Part shown: positions 55,937 to 64,000 of the stretch, piece by piece
Position numbering within the stretch: the first letter of the stretch is position 1
Layout: each line of letters opens with the position of its first letter
Assembly (NCBI RefSeq): GCF_018131105.1
Contig: NZ_JAFCJI010000001.1
Coordinates: forward strand, 3,632,001-3,696,000
Reading direction: 5' to 3'
DNA length: 64,000 nt
From: Bradyrhizobium manausense
GTDB lineage: Bacteria > Pseudomonadota > Alphaproteobacteria > Rhizobiales > Xanthobacteraceae
Translations under genes and position numbers: made by a program
The notes under the pieces: generated by a model
Told to the model about the DNA's origin: nothing
Seen by the model: the letters and a program-made list of their open reading frames with translations, nothing else
Databases searched by the model: none

Positions 55937-57487
55937 TTGGCCGTTCGTTACTACGACTGGATCGCTCATCACGCGCGCCGCTCGCCCGGCAAAGTCGCGG
56001 CCATCGACCTCGCGAGCGATCGCCGCTTTACCTATGCGCAGTTCGACGCCCGCGTCTCTCGCCTTGCCTCGTTCTTCCGCCATATGTTGGGGGTCTCGCG
56101 CGGCGACCGCGTCGCGGTGCTGGCGCTGAACACCACCGATACGCTGGAGGTGCAGTTCGCCTGCGGACGGCTCGGCGCCGTCTTCGTGCCGCTGAACACC
56201 CGCCTCACCGTTCCCGAGCTTCAGTTCATCACCGGCGATTGCGCGCCGAAGGTGATGATCCACGACGCTGATCTGGCCGAGACGGCGCTCGCTGTCGCAA
56301 AACTCTGCAACGTCGCGACAAGCCTTCTGCTCGGTGCCGGCGGCGCCTATGAAGCCGGCATCGCTGCCGCGAAGCCATTCGATCATGCGGAAGAGGTCAC
56401 GCTCGATGATGTCTCGACCATCATGTACACGTCGGGCACGACGGGTCACCCCAAGGGCGCGACCATCACCCATGGCATGACGTTCTGGAATTGCGTCAAC
56501 CTCGGCGGCCCCGCCTGTATCGGGCCGTCTTCCGTGCTGCTCACCGTGCTGCCGCTATTCCACACCGGTGGGCTGAATTGCTACACCAATCCTGTGCTGC
56601 ACGCCGGCGGCACCGTGACGATCATGCGCGCCTTCGATCCCGCCACCGCACTCGGCCTGATCAACGATCCCGCGCAGGGCATCAACGTGTTCTTCGGCGT
56701 GCCCGCGATCTATCAGTTCATGGCGCAGCAGCCTGCTTTCGCGACGACGGACCTTTCCCGGCTGATCGTCTGCGGCGTCGGCGGCGCTCCGATGCCCGTG
56801 CCGCTGCTGAAAGTATGGGAGGCCCGCGGCGTCGCACTTCAGCAGGGCTACGGTATGACCGAGACGTCTCCGGCCGTGCTGGTTCTCGACCGCGAGGACG
56901 CGGCGCGCAAGGCCGGCTCGGCCGGCAAGCCGGTGCTGCACACGGAGGTGCGCATCGTGCGTCCCGACGGCAGCGATGCCGATGTCGGCGAGCTCGGGGA
57001 GCTCTGGGTCAAGGGCCCCAACATCACCCCGGGCTATTGGAACAGGCCGGAAGCGAACAAATCCTCGTTCACCGACGGCTGGCTGCACACCGGCGATGCG
57101 ACCCGCGTGGATGAAGAGGGCTTCTACTACATCGTCGATCGCTGGAAGGACATGTACATCTCCGGCGGCGAGAACGTCTATCCGGCCGAGGTCGAGAACG
57201 TCCTGCACCAGCTCGCCGCAATTGGCGAAGCCGCCGTGATCGGCATTCCCGACCCGCAATGGGGCGAGGTCGGCCTCGCGATCGTTGCGGTGAAGCCTGG
57301 CCAGCGCCTGACCGAGGCCGACGTCTTCGCACATTGCGCCGCGAACCTGGCGCGCTTCAAATGTCCGCGCCAGATTCGTTTCGTCGACGCGTTGCCGCGC
57401 AACGCCACCGGAAAAATCCACAAGCCAACATTGCGCAAGGAATTCTCGATCACCTCGGAAGTAGACAAGAAAGTCGCCAACGCCTGA
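55937..57487 (+). CDS. AMP-forming acyl-CoA synthetase (fatty-acyl-CoA ligase type)
   Basis: A 516-residue ANL enzyme starting at TTG behind a strong GAGGGAGGA site. Motifs are YTSGTTGHPKGATITHG, QQGYGMTETSP, GWLHTGDATRVDEEGFYYIVDRWKDMYISGGENVYP and PRNATGKIHK. It activates a carboxylic acid and, divergent from the dehydrogenases, would feed them. It is the second ligase of the island. A strong terminator follows at 57490. Confidence 0.92.
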   Translation: MAVRYYDWIAHHARRSPGKVAAIDLASDRRFTYAQFDARVSRLASFFRHMLGVSRGDRVAVLALNTTDTLEVQFACGRLGAVFVPLNTRLTVPELQFITGDCAPKVMIHDADLAETALAVAKLCNVATSLLLGAGGAYEAGIAAAKPFDHAEEVTLDDVSTIMYTSGTTGHPKGATITHGMTFWNCVNLGGPACIGPSSVLLTVLPLFHTGGLNCYTNPVLHAGGTVTIMRAFDPATALGLINDPAQGINVFFGVPAIYQFMAQQPAFATTDLSRLIVCGVGGAPMPVPLLKVWEARGVALQQGYGMTETSPAVLVLDREDAARKAGSAGKPVLHTEVRIVRPDGSDADVGELGELWVKGPNITPGYWNRPEANKSSFTDGWLHTGDATRVDEEGFYYIVDRWKDMYISGGENVYPAEVENVLHQLAAIGEAAVIGIPDPQWGEVGLAIVAVKPGQRLTEADVFAHCAANLARFKCPRQIRFVDALPRNATGKIHKPTLRKEFSITSEVDKKVANA

Positions 57488-57489
57488 TC

Positions 57490-57522
57490 AAAGCGTCCGT
57501 CTCGTGGGCGCTTTTCTTCTTT
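57490..57522 (+). terminator. Rho-independent-type terminator after the ligase
   Basis: AAAGCGTCC (57490-57498), 7-base loop, GGGCGCTTT (57506-57514), then TCTTCTTT. The stem has one G-T pair. It separates the ligase from the binding protein gene, so the latter needs its own promoter or readthrough. Confidence 0.75.
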
Positions 57523-57564
57523 GACGTGCCTGCCCAAAAACCAGAAGAACCCCAAGGAATTTTC

Positions 57565-58785
57565 ATGAACAAGAAACTCTCGCTACTTGCCGCAGCAACA
57601 GCGATGACGCTGCTTGCGACACAGTCTGCCTATGCGCAGAAGAAATATGACACCGGCGTCACCGACACCGAGATCAAGATCGGCAATGTCGAGGCCTATT
57701 CCGGCCCGGCATCCGCCTACGGCGTCATCGGCAAGACCGAAGAGGCCTATTTCAAGATGATCAATGATCAGGGCGGCATCAACGGCCGCAAGATCAACTG
57801 GATCTCCTACGACGACGGCTATTCGCCGCCGAAGACGGTGGAGCAGATCCGGAAGCTGATCGAGAGCGACGAGGTCTTCCTGGTGTTCAACGCGCTGGGC
57901 ACACCGACCCAGACCGCCGTGCAGAAATATCACAATTCCAAGAAGGTGCCTCAGCTCTTCCTCGCGACCGGCGCCAGCAAGTGGAACGACCCGCACAACT
58001 TCCCCTGGACCATGGGCTTCCAGCCGAGCTACCGGGTCGAGGCGCGGATCTTCGCAAAGTACATTCTGAAGGAGAAGCCAGACGCGAAGGTCGCAATCTT
58101 CTATGCCAATGATGATTTCGGCAAAGACTACCTCGCCGGCATCAAGGACGTGTTCGGCGACAAGGCCTCGAAGCTGATCGTGGCCGAAGAGAGCTACGAG
58201 ACGTCGGAGCCGTCGATCGACGCCCATATCGTCAAGCTCAAGGACACCGGCGCCGACGTCTTCGTGAACATCGCAACCCCGAAGTTCGCGGCTCAAGCCA
58301 TCAAGAAGATGGCCGAGCTTGGCTGGAAGCCGATGCACCTGATGACCGACGTGTCGGTCTCGATCGGCGCGGTGATGAAGCCCGCCGGCCTCGAGGCCTC
58401 CGAGGGCGTGCTCTCGGCCGGTTACCTCAAGGATGCGTCAGATCCGCAGTGGAAAGACGATGCCGGCATGAAGGAGTTCATGGCCTTCATCGAGAAGTAC
58501 ATGCCGGGCGCGAACATTTCGGACGCCAATCTGGTTTACGGCTACGCCGCAGCCCAGACCATGGTGCAGGTGCTGAAGCAGGCGGGCGACAATATGACCC
58601 GCGAGAATGTAATGAAGCAGGCCGCCAGCCTGAAGGACTTCACGCCTGATACGCTGATCCCGGGAATCACGATCAACACCTCGGCTACCGACTTCGCCCC
58701 GATCGAGCAGCTCAAGATGTGGCGGTTCAAGAGCGGACAGTGGGAGTTGTTCGGCCCCATCATCAGCGCCGAACCGAGCGGTTAG
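57565..58785 (+). CDS. Branched-chain amino-acid-type ABC binding protein (LivK-like), orphan
   Basis: A 406-residue periplasmic binding protein. The signal peptide ends at SAYAQKK. The mature chain starts DTGVTDTEIKIGNVEAYSGPASAYG and has GGINGRKINWISYDDGYSPPKTVEQIRKL, the pattern of Rhizobiales proteins associated with aromatic or acyl-CoA catabolic genes. The ATG at 57565 follows AAGGA. Its place after a ligase suggests that it captures the island's substrate. No permease genes adjoin. Confidence 0.92.
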   Translation: MNKKLSLLAAATAMTLLATQSAYAQKKYDTGVTDTEIKIGNVEAYSGPASAYGVIGKTEEAYFKMINDQGGINGRKINWISYDDGYSPPKTVEQIRKLIESDEVFLVFNALGTPTQTAVQKYHNSKKVPQLFLATGASKWNDPHNFPWTMGFQPSYRVEARIFAKYILKEKPDAKVAIFYANDDFGKDYLAGIKDVFGDKASKLIVAEESYETSEPSIDAHIVKLKDTGADVFVNIATPKFAAQAIKKMAELGWKPMHLMTDVSVSIGAVMKPAGLEASEGVLSAGYLKDASDPQWKDDAGMKEFMAFIEKYMPGANISDANLVYGYAAAQTMVQVLKQAGDNMTRENVMKQAASLKDFTPDTLIPGITINTSATDFAPIEQLKMWRFKSGQWELFGPIISAEPSG

Positions 58786-58812
58786 TTCACGACGAGCGTG
58801 CACATTTCAAGG

Positions 58813-58843
58813 AAATAGCGGCCGCAAGGCCGCTATTTTTTTT
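58813..58843 (+). terminator. Strong rho-independent terminator
   Basis: AAATAGCGGCC (58813-58823), GCAA loop, GGCCGCTATTT (58828-58838), then five further T. The stem is perfect. On the opposite strand it is followed by a short T run (TTTCCTT), so it may also serve the convergent XRE regulator gene. Confidence 0.9.
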
Positions 58844-58861
58844 GCAAGCCGCGAGGACGCA

Positions 58862-59632
58862 TTATCCCGGCAGGAAGAGCGCGAACGAATCGTCGACGGT
58901 CCGGCGCAAATGATCGCGGTAAAGCGCATGGTTTGCGTCCCCAGGCGCGACCCGCCCGAGCGACGGCGTCGGGACATTCTTGAGTGGCACATAGGCGATC
59001 GGCGCCGCGACCGGCGTCAGTTGCGAGCCGGAGCCGGCGCGCAGCGTCGAGATGATGCCATACATCGCGCCGGTCACGGTCGGCCGCGACACAGTGATGA
59101 CCCGGTGCTGGCCGTGCTTGTTGATGACGAGATAGATGAACCCGGACTGATGCGGCACCGCGACCTCGCCGGTGTGCTCATAGGCCGCATCCGTCCGCTC
59201 GCCCTCACGGAAGACCAGGGATGAGACCTTCGGCTCCCAGACGATCTCGGTGCGATAGGCGAAGATCGCATCCTTGTCGCCAAAGGACGGCCGCAGCGTG
59301 ATGTAGACGCCCTCGAGCCAGGTCACGGCGCGATGCGAATAGGAGCCGAGGCTGTCTGGCGCGACATCGTTGCCGGCTGCGGGCGCCGCCGCAACCGGGC
59401 TCTTGCGCAATGATACGCCCAGCGCCTGCTCCAGCCGGACCGTGGTTGCCAGCGTGAACGGGCGTCGGCCGCCGAGCGCCTTTTCCAGTGTCGACAGGCT
59501 GAGCTTGGCCTGCTCGGCCAGCGCCTGCCGTGAGATGCGGCGCCTGGCGATCTCCTCTCGGATCGTCTCCGCGACTTCGCGGCTCTGCTCGTCCGAAAGC
59601 TGCCCGTCAGAGAGCTTGTCTTGCGTCTGCAT
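58862..59632 (-). CDS. XRE-type regulator with C-terminal domain of unknown function
   Basis: A 256-residue protein. The N-terminal helix-turn-helix (about residues 22-75) has RRRISRQALAEQAKLSLSTLEKALGGRRPFT and LGVSL. The remaining 160 residues are beta-rich with no motif that I recognise, including SYSHRAVTWLEGVYITLRPSF and SGFIYLVINKHGQHRVITVSRP. It is divergent from the sortase-substrate gene across a 187-base gap, so it probably controls that locus and may sense a ligand through the C-terminal part. No membrane segment. Confidence 0.85.
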   Translation of the reverse strand: MQTQDKLSDGQLSDEQSREVAETIREEIARRRISRQALAEQAKLSLSTLEKALGGRRPFTLATTVRLEQALGVSLRKSPVAAAPAAGNDVAPDSLGSYSHRAVTWLEGVYITLRPSFGDKDAIFAYRTEIVWEPKVSSLVFREGERTDAAYEHTGEVAVPHQSGFIYLVINKHGQHRVITVSRPTVTGAMYGIISTLRAGSGSQLTPVAAPIAYVPLKNVPTPSLGRVAPGDANHALYRDHLRRTVDDSFALFLPG

Positions 59633-59819
59633 CGTTAACCCTGCTCCACGGCCACCAGTCTAGCAGGCCGGACAAGTCAGCACAAAACCGGACATGACCG
59701 CCAAGGCGGCGGGCCGCCGAGGCCGGCCATGGCGGAACAATGCCGATCAATCTGCTCGCGAAACCAGCCCCTCCCGACCGATGCTCGGCATCACCAAACA
59801 GCTTTCGGGAGCAGGCCAA

Positions 59820-62093
59820 ATGGACAATTACGACACGGTCGACAGCCACGAACATCCCTGGCTCGAGAGGCTCATCAAGGTCGGACTGTTCCTTCTGGCG
59901 CAAAGCATTGCCGTGCTGCTGGTCAGCTTCGTGGCCCTGCTGGTGAGCTTCGAGACCTCCTGGTCTGCGACGACGGAGCAGGCAAGCGTGCTCCAGCCCG
60001 GCGACGCCAGGTCCGGCAGCCTTCTCCTGAAGGAAGACGGCGCCTATACCGAAGCCATCCGCCTCGGGACCGACATCGACGTCACGGTCTCAGGTCCCAC
60101 GCTGCGCACGCGCGTCACGCAAGTTTTCCGTAATCCCACCAAGGACTGGGTCGAGGCGACCTATGTCTATCCGCTAGCCAGTGACGGCGCCGTCGACACG
60201 CTGAAGATGGTGGTCGGCGATCGCGTTATCGTCGGCGACGTCAAGGAGCGTCAGCAGGCACGCGTGATCTACGAACAGGTACGCCGCGCCGGACAGAAGG
60301 CCGCGCTCACCGAGCAGGAGCGGCCCAACATCTTCACCAATTCGGTTGCCAATATCGGCCCCGGCGAAACCGTGCTGGTGCAGATCGAATATCAGGAGCC
60401 GGTGCATCAATCCGGCAGCGAATACTCTCTGCGTGTGCCGTTGGTGGTCGGGCCGCGCTACAATCCGGCGCCGATCGTGCAAAGCGTCGACTTCCGCAAG
60501 GACGGCTCGGGCTGGGGCACGACCAATTCTGACCCGGTGCCGGACCGTGATCGCATCTCGCCGCCCGTGCTCGATCCCGCCAAGAATTCTCCAAACAACG
60601 CGCCCGTCAATCCGACCAGCATCACGGTGCACCTGAATTCCGGCTTTGCGCTCGGCGAGGTGAAGAGCCATCACCACAATGTCAGGATCGAAAGCCCTGA
60701 TAACGCGACGCGCATCGTGACGCTGGCCGACAACACCGTAGCCGCCGATCGCGACTTCGAACTGACCTGGAAGCCGGCGGCGGCGAAGGCACCGTCGGTC
60801 GGTCTGTTCCGCGAGCACGTCGGCGACGCCGACTATCTGCTCGCCTTCGTCACGCCGCCGGCCGCCGAGCAGGCGACGCAGAAGCCACTACCGCGCGAAG
60901 TGGTATTCGTGATCGACAATTCCGGCTCGATGGGCGGCACGTCGATCGAGCAGGCCAAAGCGAGTCTTCTCTATGCGCTCGGCCGCCTCCAGCCGAATGA
61001 CCGCTTCAACGTGATCCGGTTCGATGACACCATGGACGTGTTGTTTCCAGCCTCGGTTCCCGCCGATGCCGCGCATGTCGGCGAAGCGACCTCGTTCGTC
61101 GGCGCATTGCAGGCCCGCGGCGGCACCGAGATGGTGCCGGCGATGCGCGCAGCGCTCACCGACAAGCTCGGCGACACCAACATGGTCCGCCAGATCGTGT
61201 TCCTCACCGACGGCGCGATCGGCAACGAGCAGCAATTGTTCGAGACCATCACCACGATGCGCGGCCGCTCGCGCATCTTCATGATCGGAATCGGCTCCGC
61301 GCCCAACACCTATCTGATGACGCGGGCCTCCGAGCTCGGCCGCGGGGCCTTCACCCATATCGGCTCCGTTGAGCAGGTCGAGGAACGGATGCGCGGCCTG
61401 TTCGCCAAGCTGGAGAACCCCGCCGTGACCGGCCTCTCCGCGAAATTCTCCGAGGCCAAGGCCGATATTACCCCCGCGATCATTCCCGACGTCTATCGCG
61501 ACGAGCCGCTGGTGCTGGCGGCGAAGCTCGACAAGCTCGCGGGCTCGCTGGAGATCAAGGGCCGAGTCGGTGACCGTCCGTGGTCCGTGACGCTGCCGCT
61601 GCAAAACGCCGCCGCAGGCAAGGGCCTGTCAAAACTCTGGGCCAGGCGCAAGATCGGCGATGCCGAGGTGGCACGGACGCTCCGCGAGATGACGCCGGAG
61701 GATGCCGACAAGTCGATCCTTGCGCTGGCGCTCGACCATCAGATCGTCACGCGGCTGACCAGTCTCGTCGCGGTCGACAAGACGCCGAGCCGCCCCGAAG
61801 GCGAGCCGCTCAAGCTCAGTGAGTTGCCGATCAACCTGCCGGCCGGCTGGGATTTCGCGAAGGTGTTCGGCGAACGTCCGCAACTGACGCCAACGCAGCT
61901 GCGCGAACGCCGCGCCGATGCAGGCCAGCCCGCGGCAAGACGGCCGGCTCCCGTCACGTCAGATACGATTCGCCTGCCAAAGACGGCGACTTCAGCCGAG
62001 CTGAAGATGATCGCGGGCCTGATCATGATCGTGCTCGCCCTGATCCTGTTCGTGTTCAACCGGCGTCAGACCTTGCTCACTGACGCCGCTTGA
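59820..62093 (+). CDS. VIT/VWA-domain protein with C-terminal LPKTA sorting signal
   Basis: A 757-residue exported protein. An N-terminal membrane segment (21-45) acts as signal or anchor. A VIT domain (about 55-195) is followed by a VWA domain (about 358-520) with a MIDAS metal site: D366, S368, S370 (DNSGS), T436 and D464 (LTDG). The C-terminus is a sortase signal: LPKTA (719-723), a hydrophobic stretch (729-747) and NRRQ. The plan matches the family known as marine proteobacterial sortase target protein. The ATG at 59820 follows GGGAGCAGG. The sortase gene follows 126 bases later. Confidence 0.92.
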   Translation: MDNYDTVDSHEHPWLERLIKVGLFLLAQSIAVLLVSFVALLVSFETSWSATTEQASVLQPGDARSGSLLLKEDGAYTEAIRLGTDIDVTVSGPTLRTRVTQVFRNPTKDWVEATYVYPLASDGAVDTLKMVVGDRVIVGDVKERQQARVIYEQVRRAGQKAALTEQERPNIFTNSVANIGPGETVLVQIEYQEPVHQSGSEYSLRVPLVVGPRYNPAPIVQSVDFRKDGSGWGTTNSDPVPDRDRISPPVLDPAKNSPNNAPVNPTSITVHLNSGFALGEVKSHHHNVRIESPDNATRIVTLADNTVAADRDFELTWKPAAAKAPSVGLFREHVGDADYLLAFVTPPAAEQATQKPLPREVVFVIDNSGSMGGTSIEQAKASLLYALGRLQPNDRFNVIRFDDTMDVLFPASVPADAAHVGEATSFVGALQARGGTEMVPAMRAALTDKLGDTNMVRQIVFLTDGAIGNEQQLFETITTMRGRSRIFMIGIGSAPNTYLMTRASELGRGAFTHIGSVEQVEERMRGLFAKLENPAVTGLSAKFSEAKADITPAIIPDVYRDEPLVLAAKLDKLAGSLEIKGRVGDRPWSVTLPLQNAAAGKGLSKLWARRKIGDAEVARTLREMTPEDADKSILALALDHQIVTRLTSLVAVDKTPSRPEGEPLKLSELPINLPAGWDFAKVFGERPQLTPTQLRERRADAGQPAARRPAPVTSDTIRLPKTATSAELKMIAGLIMIVLALILFVFNRRQTLLTDAA

Positions 62094-62172
62094 GAGAGGA
62101 GTCCCCCCGAACTCCTCTTGCTTGGCGCGCGCGGCTGCCCGTCCCATACCGGTCGCGCGCGCATTTTTTCCT

Positions 62173-62206
62173 GTCATTGCGAGCAGCGAAGTGACGAAGC
62201 AATGAC
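62173..62206. repeat. Truncated palindromic repeat, family A
   Basis: GTCATTGCGAG at the start and GAAGCAATGAC at the end, only 34 bases, compared with about 85 in full copies. The central arms are missing. It ends 13 bases before the sortase start and could form a hairpin close to the ribosome-binding site. Confidence 0.6.
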
Positions 62207-62219
62207 GAGAGAGCCTGTC

Positions 62220-62789
62220 ATGCCCCGCCTCGTCTCCCCTCTGGTCCTTGTGCTCGTCGGAACGATCCTGTTCGGCGATGGCGCCTACATTTACGCCAAG
62301 GCCTGGCTCGCGCAGGTGCTACTGGAACGTGCGTTCGATCGGAGCATTACGGCCGGCCAGCCGGTCAAGCCGTGGTCCTGGGCCGATACCTGGCCGGTGG
62401 CGCGGATCGAGGTGAAGCGGATCGGCGCCAGCGCCATCGTGCTCTCCGGCACGAGCGGCCAGGCCCTTGCCTTCGGCCCCGGTCATATCGACCAAACGGT
62501 GGATGCCGGCGAGCGCGGTGTTGCCGTATATGCTGCACATCGCGATACCCATTTCCGCTTCTTGCGGAACGTTGCCATTGGTGACGTGATTGATGTTACA
62601 CGAAGCGACGGCAAACACTTTCGCTACCGCGCCGACGCTTCCGCGATTGTCCGCTTCGACGCATCGGGCATTGATCCAGCGACGCAGGATTTCGAGCTTG
62701 TCCTTTCGACTTGCTGGCCGTTCGACGCCGTCACATCCGGCCCCGAACGTTACGTGCTGCATGCCACTCTGATCGAAGAGCGTGAATAG
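62220..62789 (+). CDS. Sortase (marine proteobacterial type)
   Basis: A 189-residue membrane-anchored transpeptidase. An N-terminal segment (about 5-25) holds it in the membrane. The sortase triad is visible: H107 in AAHRDTHF, nucleophile C165 in LSTCWPF and R177 in ERYVL. It is compact, as sortases are. The ATG at 62220 was chosen; an in-frame ATG at 62202 would add six residues and overlap the repeat. It should act on the LPKTA signal of the preceding gene; no other sorting signal is in the window. Confidence 0.93.
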   Translation: MPRLVSPLVLVLVGTILFGDGAYIYAKAWLAQVLLERAFDRSITAGQPVKPWSWADTWPVARIEVKRIGASAIVLSGTSGQALAFGPGHIDQTVDAGERGVAVYAAHRDTHFRFLRNVAIGDVIDVTRSDGKHFRYRADASAIVRFDASGIDPATQDFELVLSTCWPFDAVTSGPERYVLHATLIEERE

Positions 62790-62973
62790 TTGCCCGCCAT
62801 CGGCGCCTCCTTGCGCTACTGAGGAGGAGACGCACGACGGCGATGAAGTCGCCGAAGGCAGTCCACCTCTCATTCCGCCGTGCGGCATGCAGCCCTGCTG
62901 GTTGCCACTCCACGCAACTCACCCTACGATCCCGTGACGCACCAGCAAGAAGAACAACAGGTGAGGTCACGCC

Positions 62974-64000
62974 ATGGAAGCTCAGGTTTCTGCTGCATCG
63001 GTTCCTGCCCGCCCATGGTCGCCGCCGCCCGATGCCAGTGACATCGTCAAGGGCATCCACGCCATGCTGCATCCGCGCAACATCGTGCTGGTGGGCGCGA
63101 CCGACAAGCCGGGCAATTACGCCGAGCGTATCTGGAACAATCTGGTCAAATACGGCTACGGGGGCGGGCTCTATCCTGTCAACGCCAAGCGCGAGACCAT
63201 CTGGGGCGTGCCCTGCTACAAGGATTTTGCCAGCCTTCCCGAGAAGCCTGATCATGTATTGGTGCTGGTGCCGGCGCGCTTTGCCGTGCAGGTGATCCGC
63301 GACGCCGCCGCCGCGGGTGCGCGGTCGGCCACCATCGTCACCTCCGGGTTCAGCGAGTTGCAGGACGAGGACAGCCAGAAGCTCGCCGCAGAGCTGCAAC
63401 AGGCCGTGCGCGAGACGGGGCTCGCCGTCACCGGTCCGAACTGTCTCGGCAATTTGAGCGCCGGCGAAAAGCTCTTCACCAATATCGACGACCGCATCGT
63501 CACCATGGAACAAGGCGCGGTGGCGATCGCCGGCCAATCCGGCGCCATCGTGATGGCGATCCGGCAGGCGCTGGAGGACCGTGGCGTCGGGGTCGGCTAC
63601 ATGGTGACGACAGGCAACGAGACCGGGCTCGAGACACCGGACTTGATGCGCTATTTCGCCGAGGATCCCAGCATCAGGGTGATCGTCGTCTACCTCGAAG
63701 GCGTGCGCAACACCAAGGCGTTTCGCGACGCCTGCAAGGCCGCGCGTGCCGCGAGCAAGCCGGTGATCGCGCTCAAGCTCGGATCCTCGGAAGGTGGCCG
63801 CGCCGCCGCGATGGCGCATACCGGCGCGCTGGCGGGATCGATCGAGACATTCGACGCGATTGCAACCCGCGAAGGCGTGATCCGCGTGGACGGGCTCGAT
63901 GAGCTGATCGAAGCCACTGAATGCTTTGTCCACGCGGCCGTGCCGAAAGGCAATCGGCTCGCGGCGGTCTCGCTCTCAGGCGGCAAGCGCGGCATGCTGA
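62974..64000 (+). CDS. NDP-forming acyl-CoA synthetase-like protein (3' truncated by window edge)
   Basis: The first 342 codons run to the window end without a stop. The N-terminal CoA-binding domain has LHPRNIVLVGATDKPGNYAERIWNNL and LYPVNAKRETIWGVPCYKDFASLP. A succinyl-CoA-synthetase-like domain follows with VTGPNCLGNLS, VAIAGQSGAIV and KLGSSEGGRAAAMAHTGALAGS, whose His in AHTGA is the expected phospho-histidine. Such enzymes make or break acyl-CoA with ADP/ATP. The start ATG follows GTGAGG. The ATP-grasp part is out of view. Confidence 0.87.
   Translation, partial: MEAQVSAASVPARPWSPPPDASDIVKGIHAMLHPRNIVLVGATDKPGNYAERIWNNLVKYGYGGGLYPVNAKRETIWGVPCYKDFASLPEKPDHVLVLVPARFAVQVIRDAAAAGARSATIVTSGFSELQDEDSQKLAAELQQAVRETGLAVTGPNCLGNLSAGEKLFTNIDDRIVTMEQGAVAIAGQSGAIVMAIRQALEDRGVGVGYMVTTGNETGLETPDLMRYFAEDPSIRVIVVYLEGVRNTKAFRDACKAARAASKPVIALKLGSSEGGRAAAMAHTGALAGSIETFDAIATREGVIRVDGLDELIEATECFVHAAVPKGNRLAAVSLSGGKRGML

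Noticed and set aside
62731..63933. 400-codon minus-strand frame at the window end
   Set aside because: Overlaps the sortase end and the NDP-forming acyl-CoA synthetase-like gene, whose CoA-binding motifs are plain.

Overview
The window is high-GC alphaproteobacterial DNA, most probably from Bradyrhizobium or a close relative in the Nitrobacteraceae. The pointers are the gene repertoire (several acyl-CoA dehydrogenases, orphan periplasmic binding proteins, a sox cluster, BKACE and carboxylase genes), frequent GTG/TTG starts, and many short palindromic intergenic repeats of the kind scattered through Bradyrhizobium genomes. This assignment is inference; no rRNA or other marker gene is present. 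I saw no tRNA, rRNA, insertion sequence, phage gene, CRISPR array or origin.

Layout. 1-6.7 kb: the end of a sensor kinase, its response regulator, an ECF sigma factor with no adjacent anti-sigma gene, a CcdA/thioredoxin pair, an internally duplicated membrane protein, an L,D-transpeptidase and an orphan amino-acid binding protein. 6.9-16.4 kb: a pair of acyl-CoA dehydrogenases, a CMD-family protein, a VOC protein, two MFS transporters, an S9 peptidase and a DUF938 methyltransferase. 16.6-22.6 kb: a thiosulfate-oxidation cluster soxXYZA-soxK-soxB plus a periplasmic DsrE-like protein, then a persulfide dioxygenase-rhodanese fusion. No soxCD is present, so sulfane sulfur on SoxY would have to be handled by other proteins or by soxCD elsewhere.

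22.7-32.2 kb: a small charged protein, an MFS transporter, a D-aminoacylase-like amidohydrolase with a convergent MFS transporter, an operon of ABC ATPase, FtsX-type permease and a Tat-exported CrtC/AttH-like protein, and a MAPEG protein. 32.2-38 kb: an orphan Liv-type binding protein and an RND efflux pump with its adaptor. 38.3-58.8 kb: a large catabolic island with a group III-type alcohol dehydrogenase, two acyl-CoA ligases, a complete Dpp/Opp-type ABC importer, a two-subunit biotin-dependent acyl-CoA carboxylase, a BKACE enzyme, an AraC regulator, a glutathione transferase, two acyl-CoA dehydrogenases and a Liv-type binding protein. Together they suggest import, CoA activation, oxidation, carboxylation and cleavage of an unidentified carboxylic acid.

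58.8-62.8 kb holds the most distinctive locus: a divergent XRE regulator, a VIT/VWA surface-type protein ending in an LPKTA sorting signal, and a dedicated sortase, a single-substrate sortase system in a Gram-negative. The window ends inside an NDP-forming acyl-CoA synthetase-like gene.

At least five families of short palindromic repeats fill the gaps between genes. Several sit between convergent genes, where they could end transcription, and one truncated copy abuts the sortase start.
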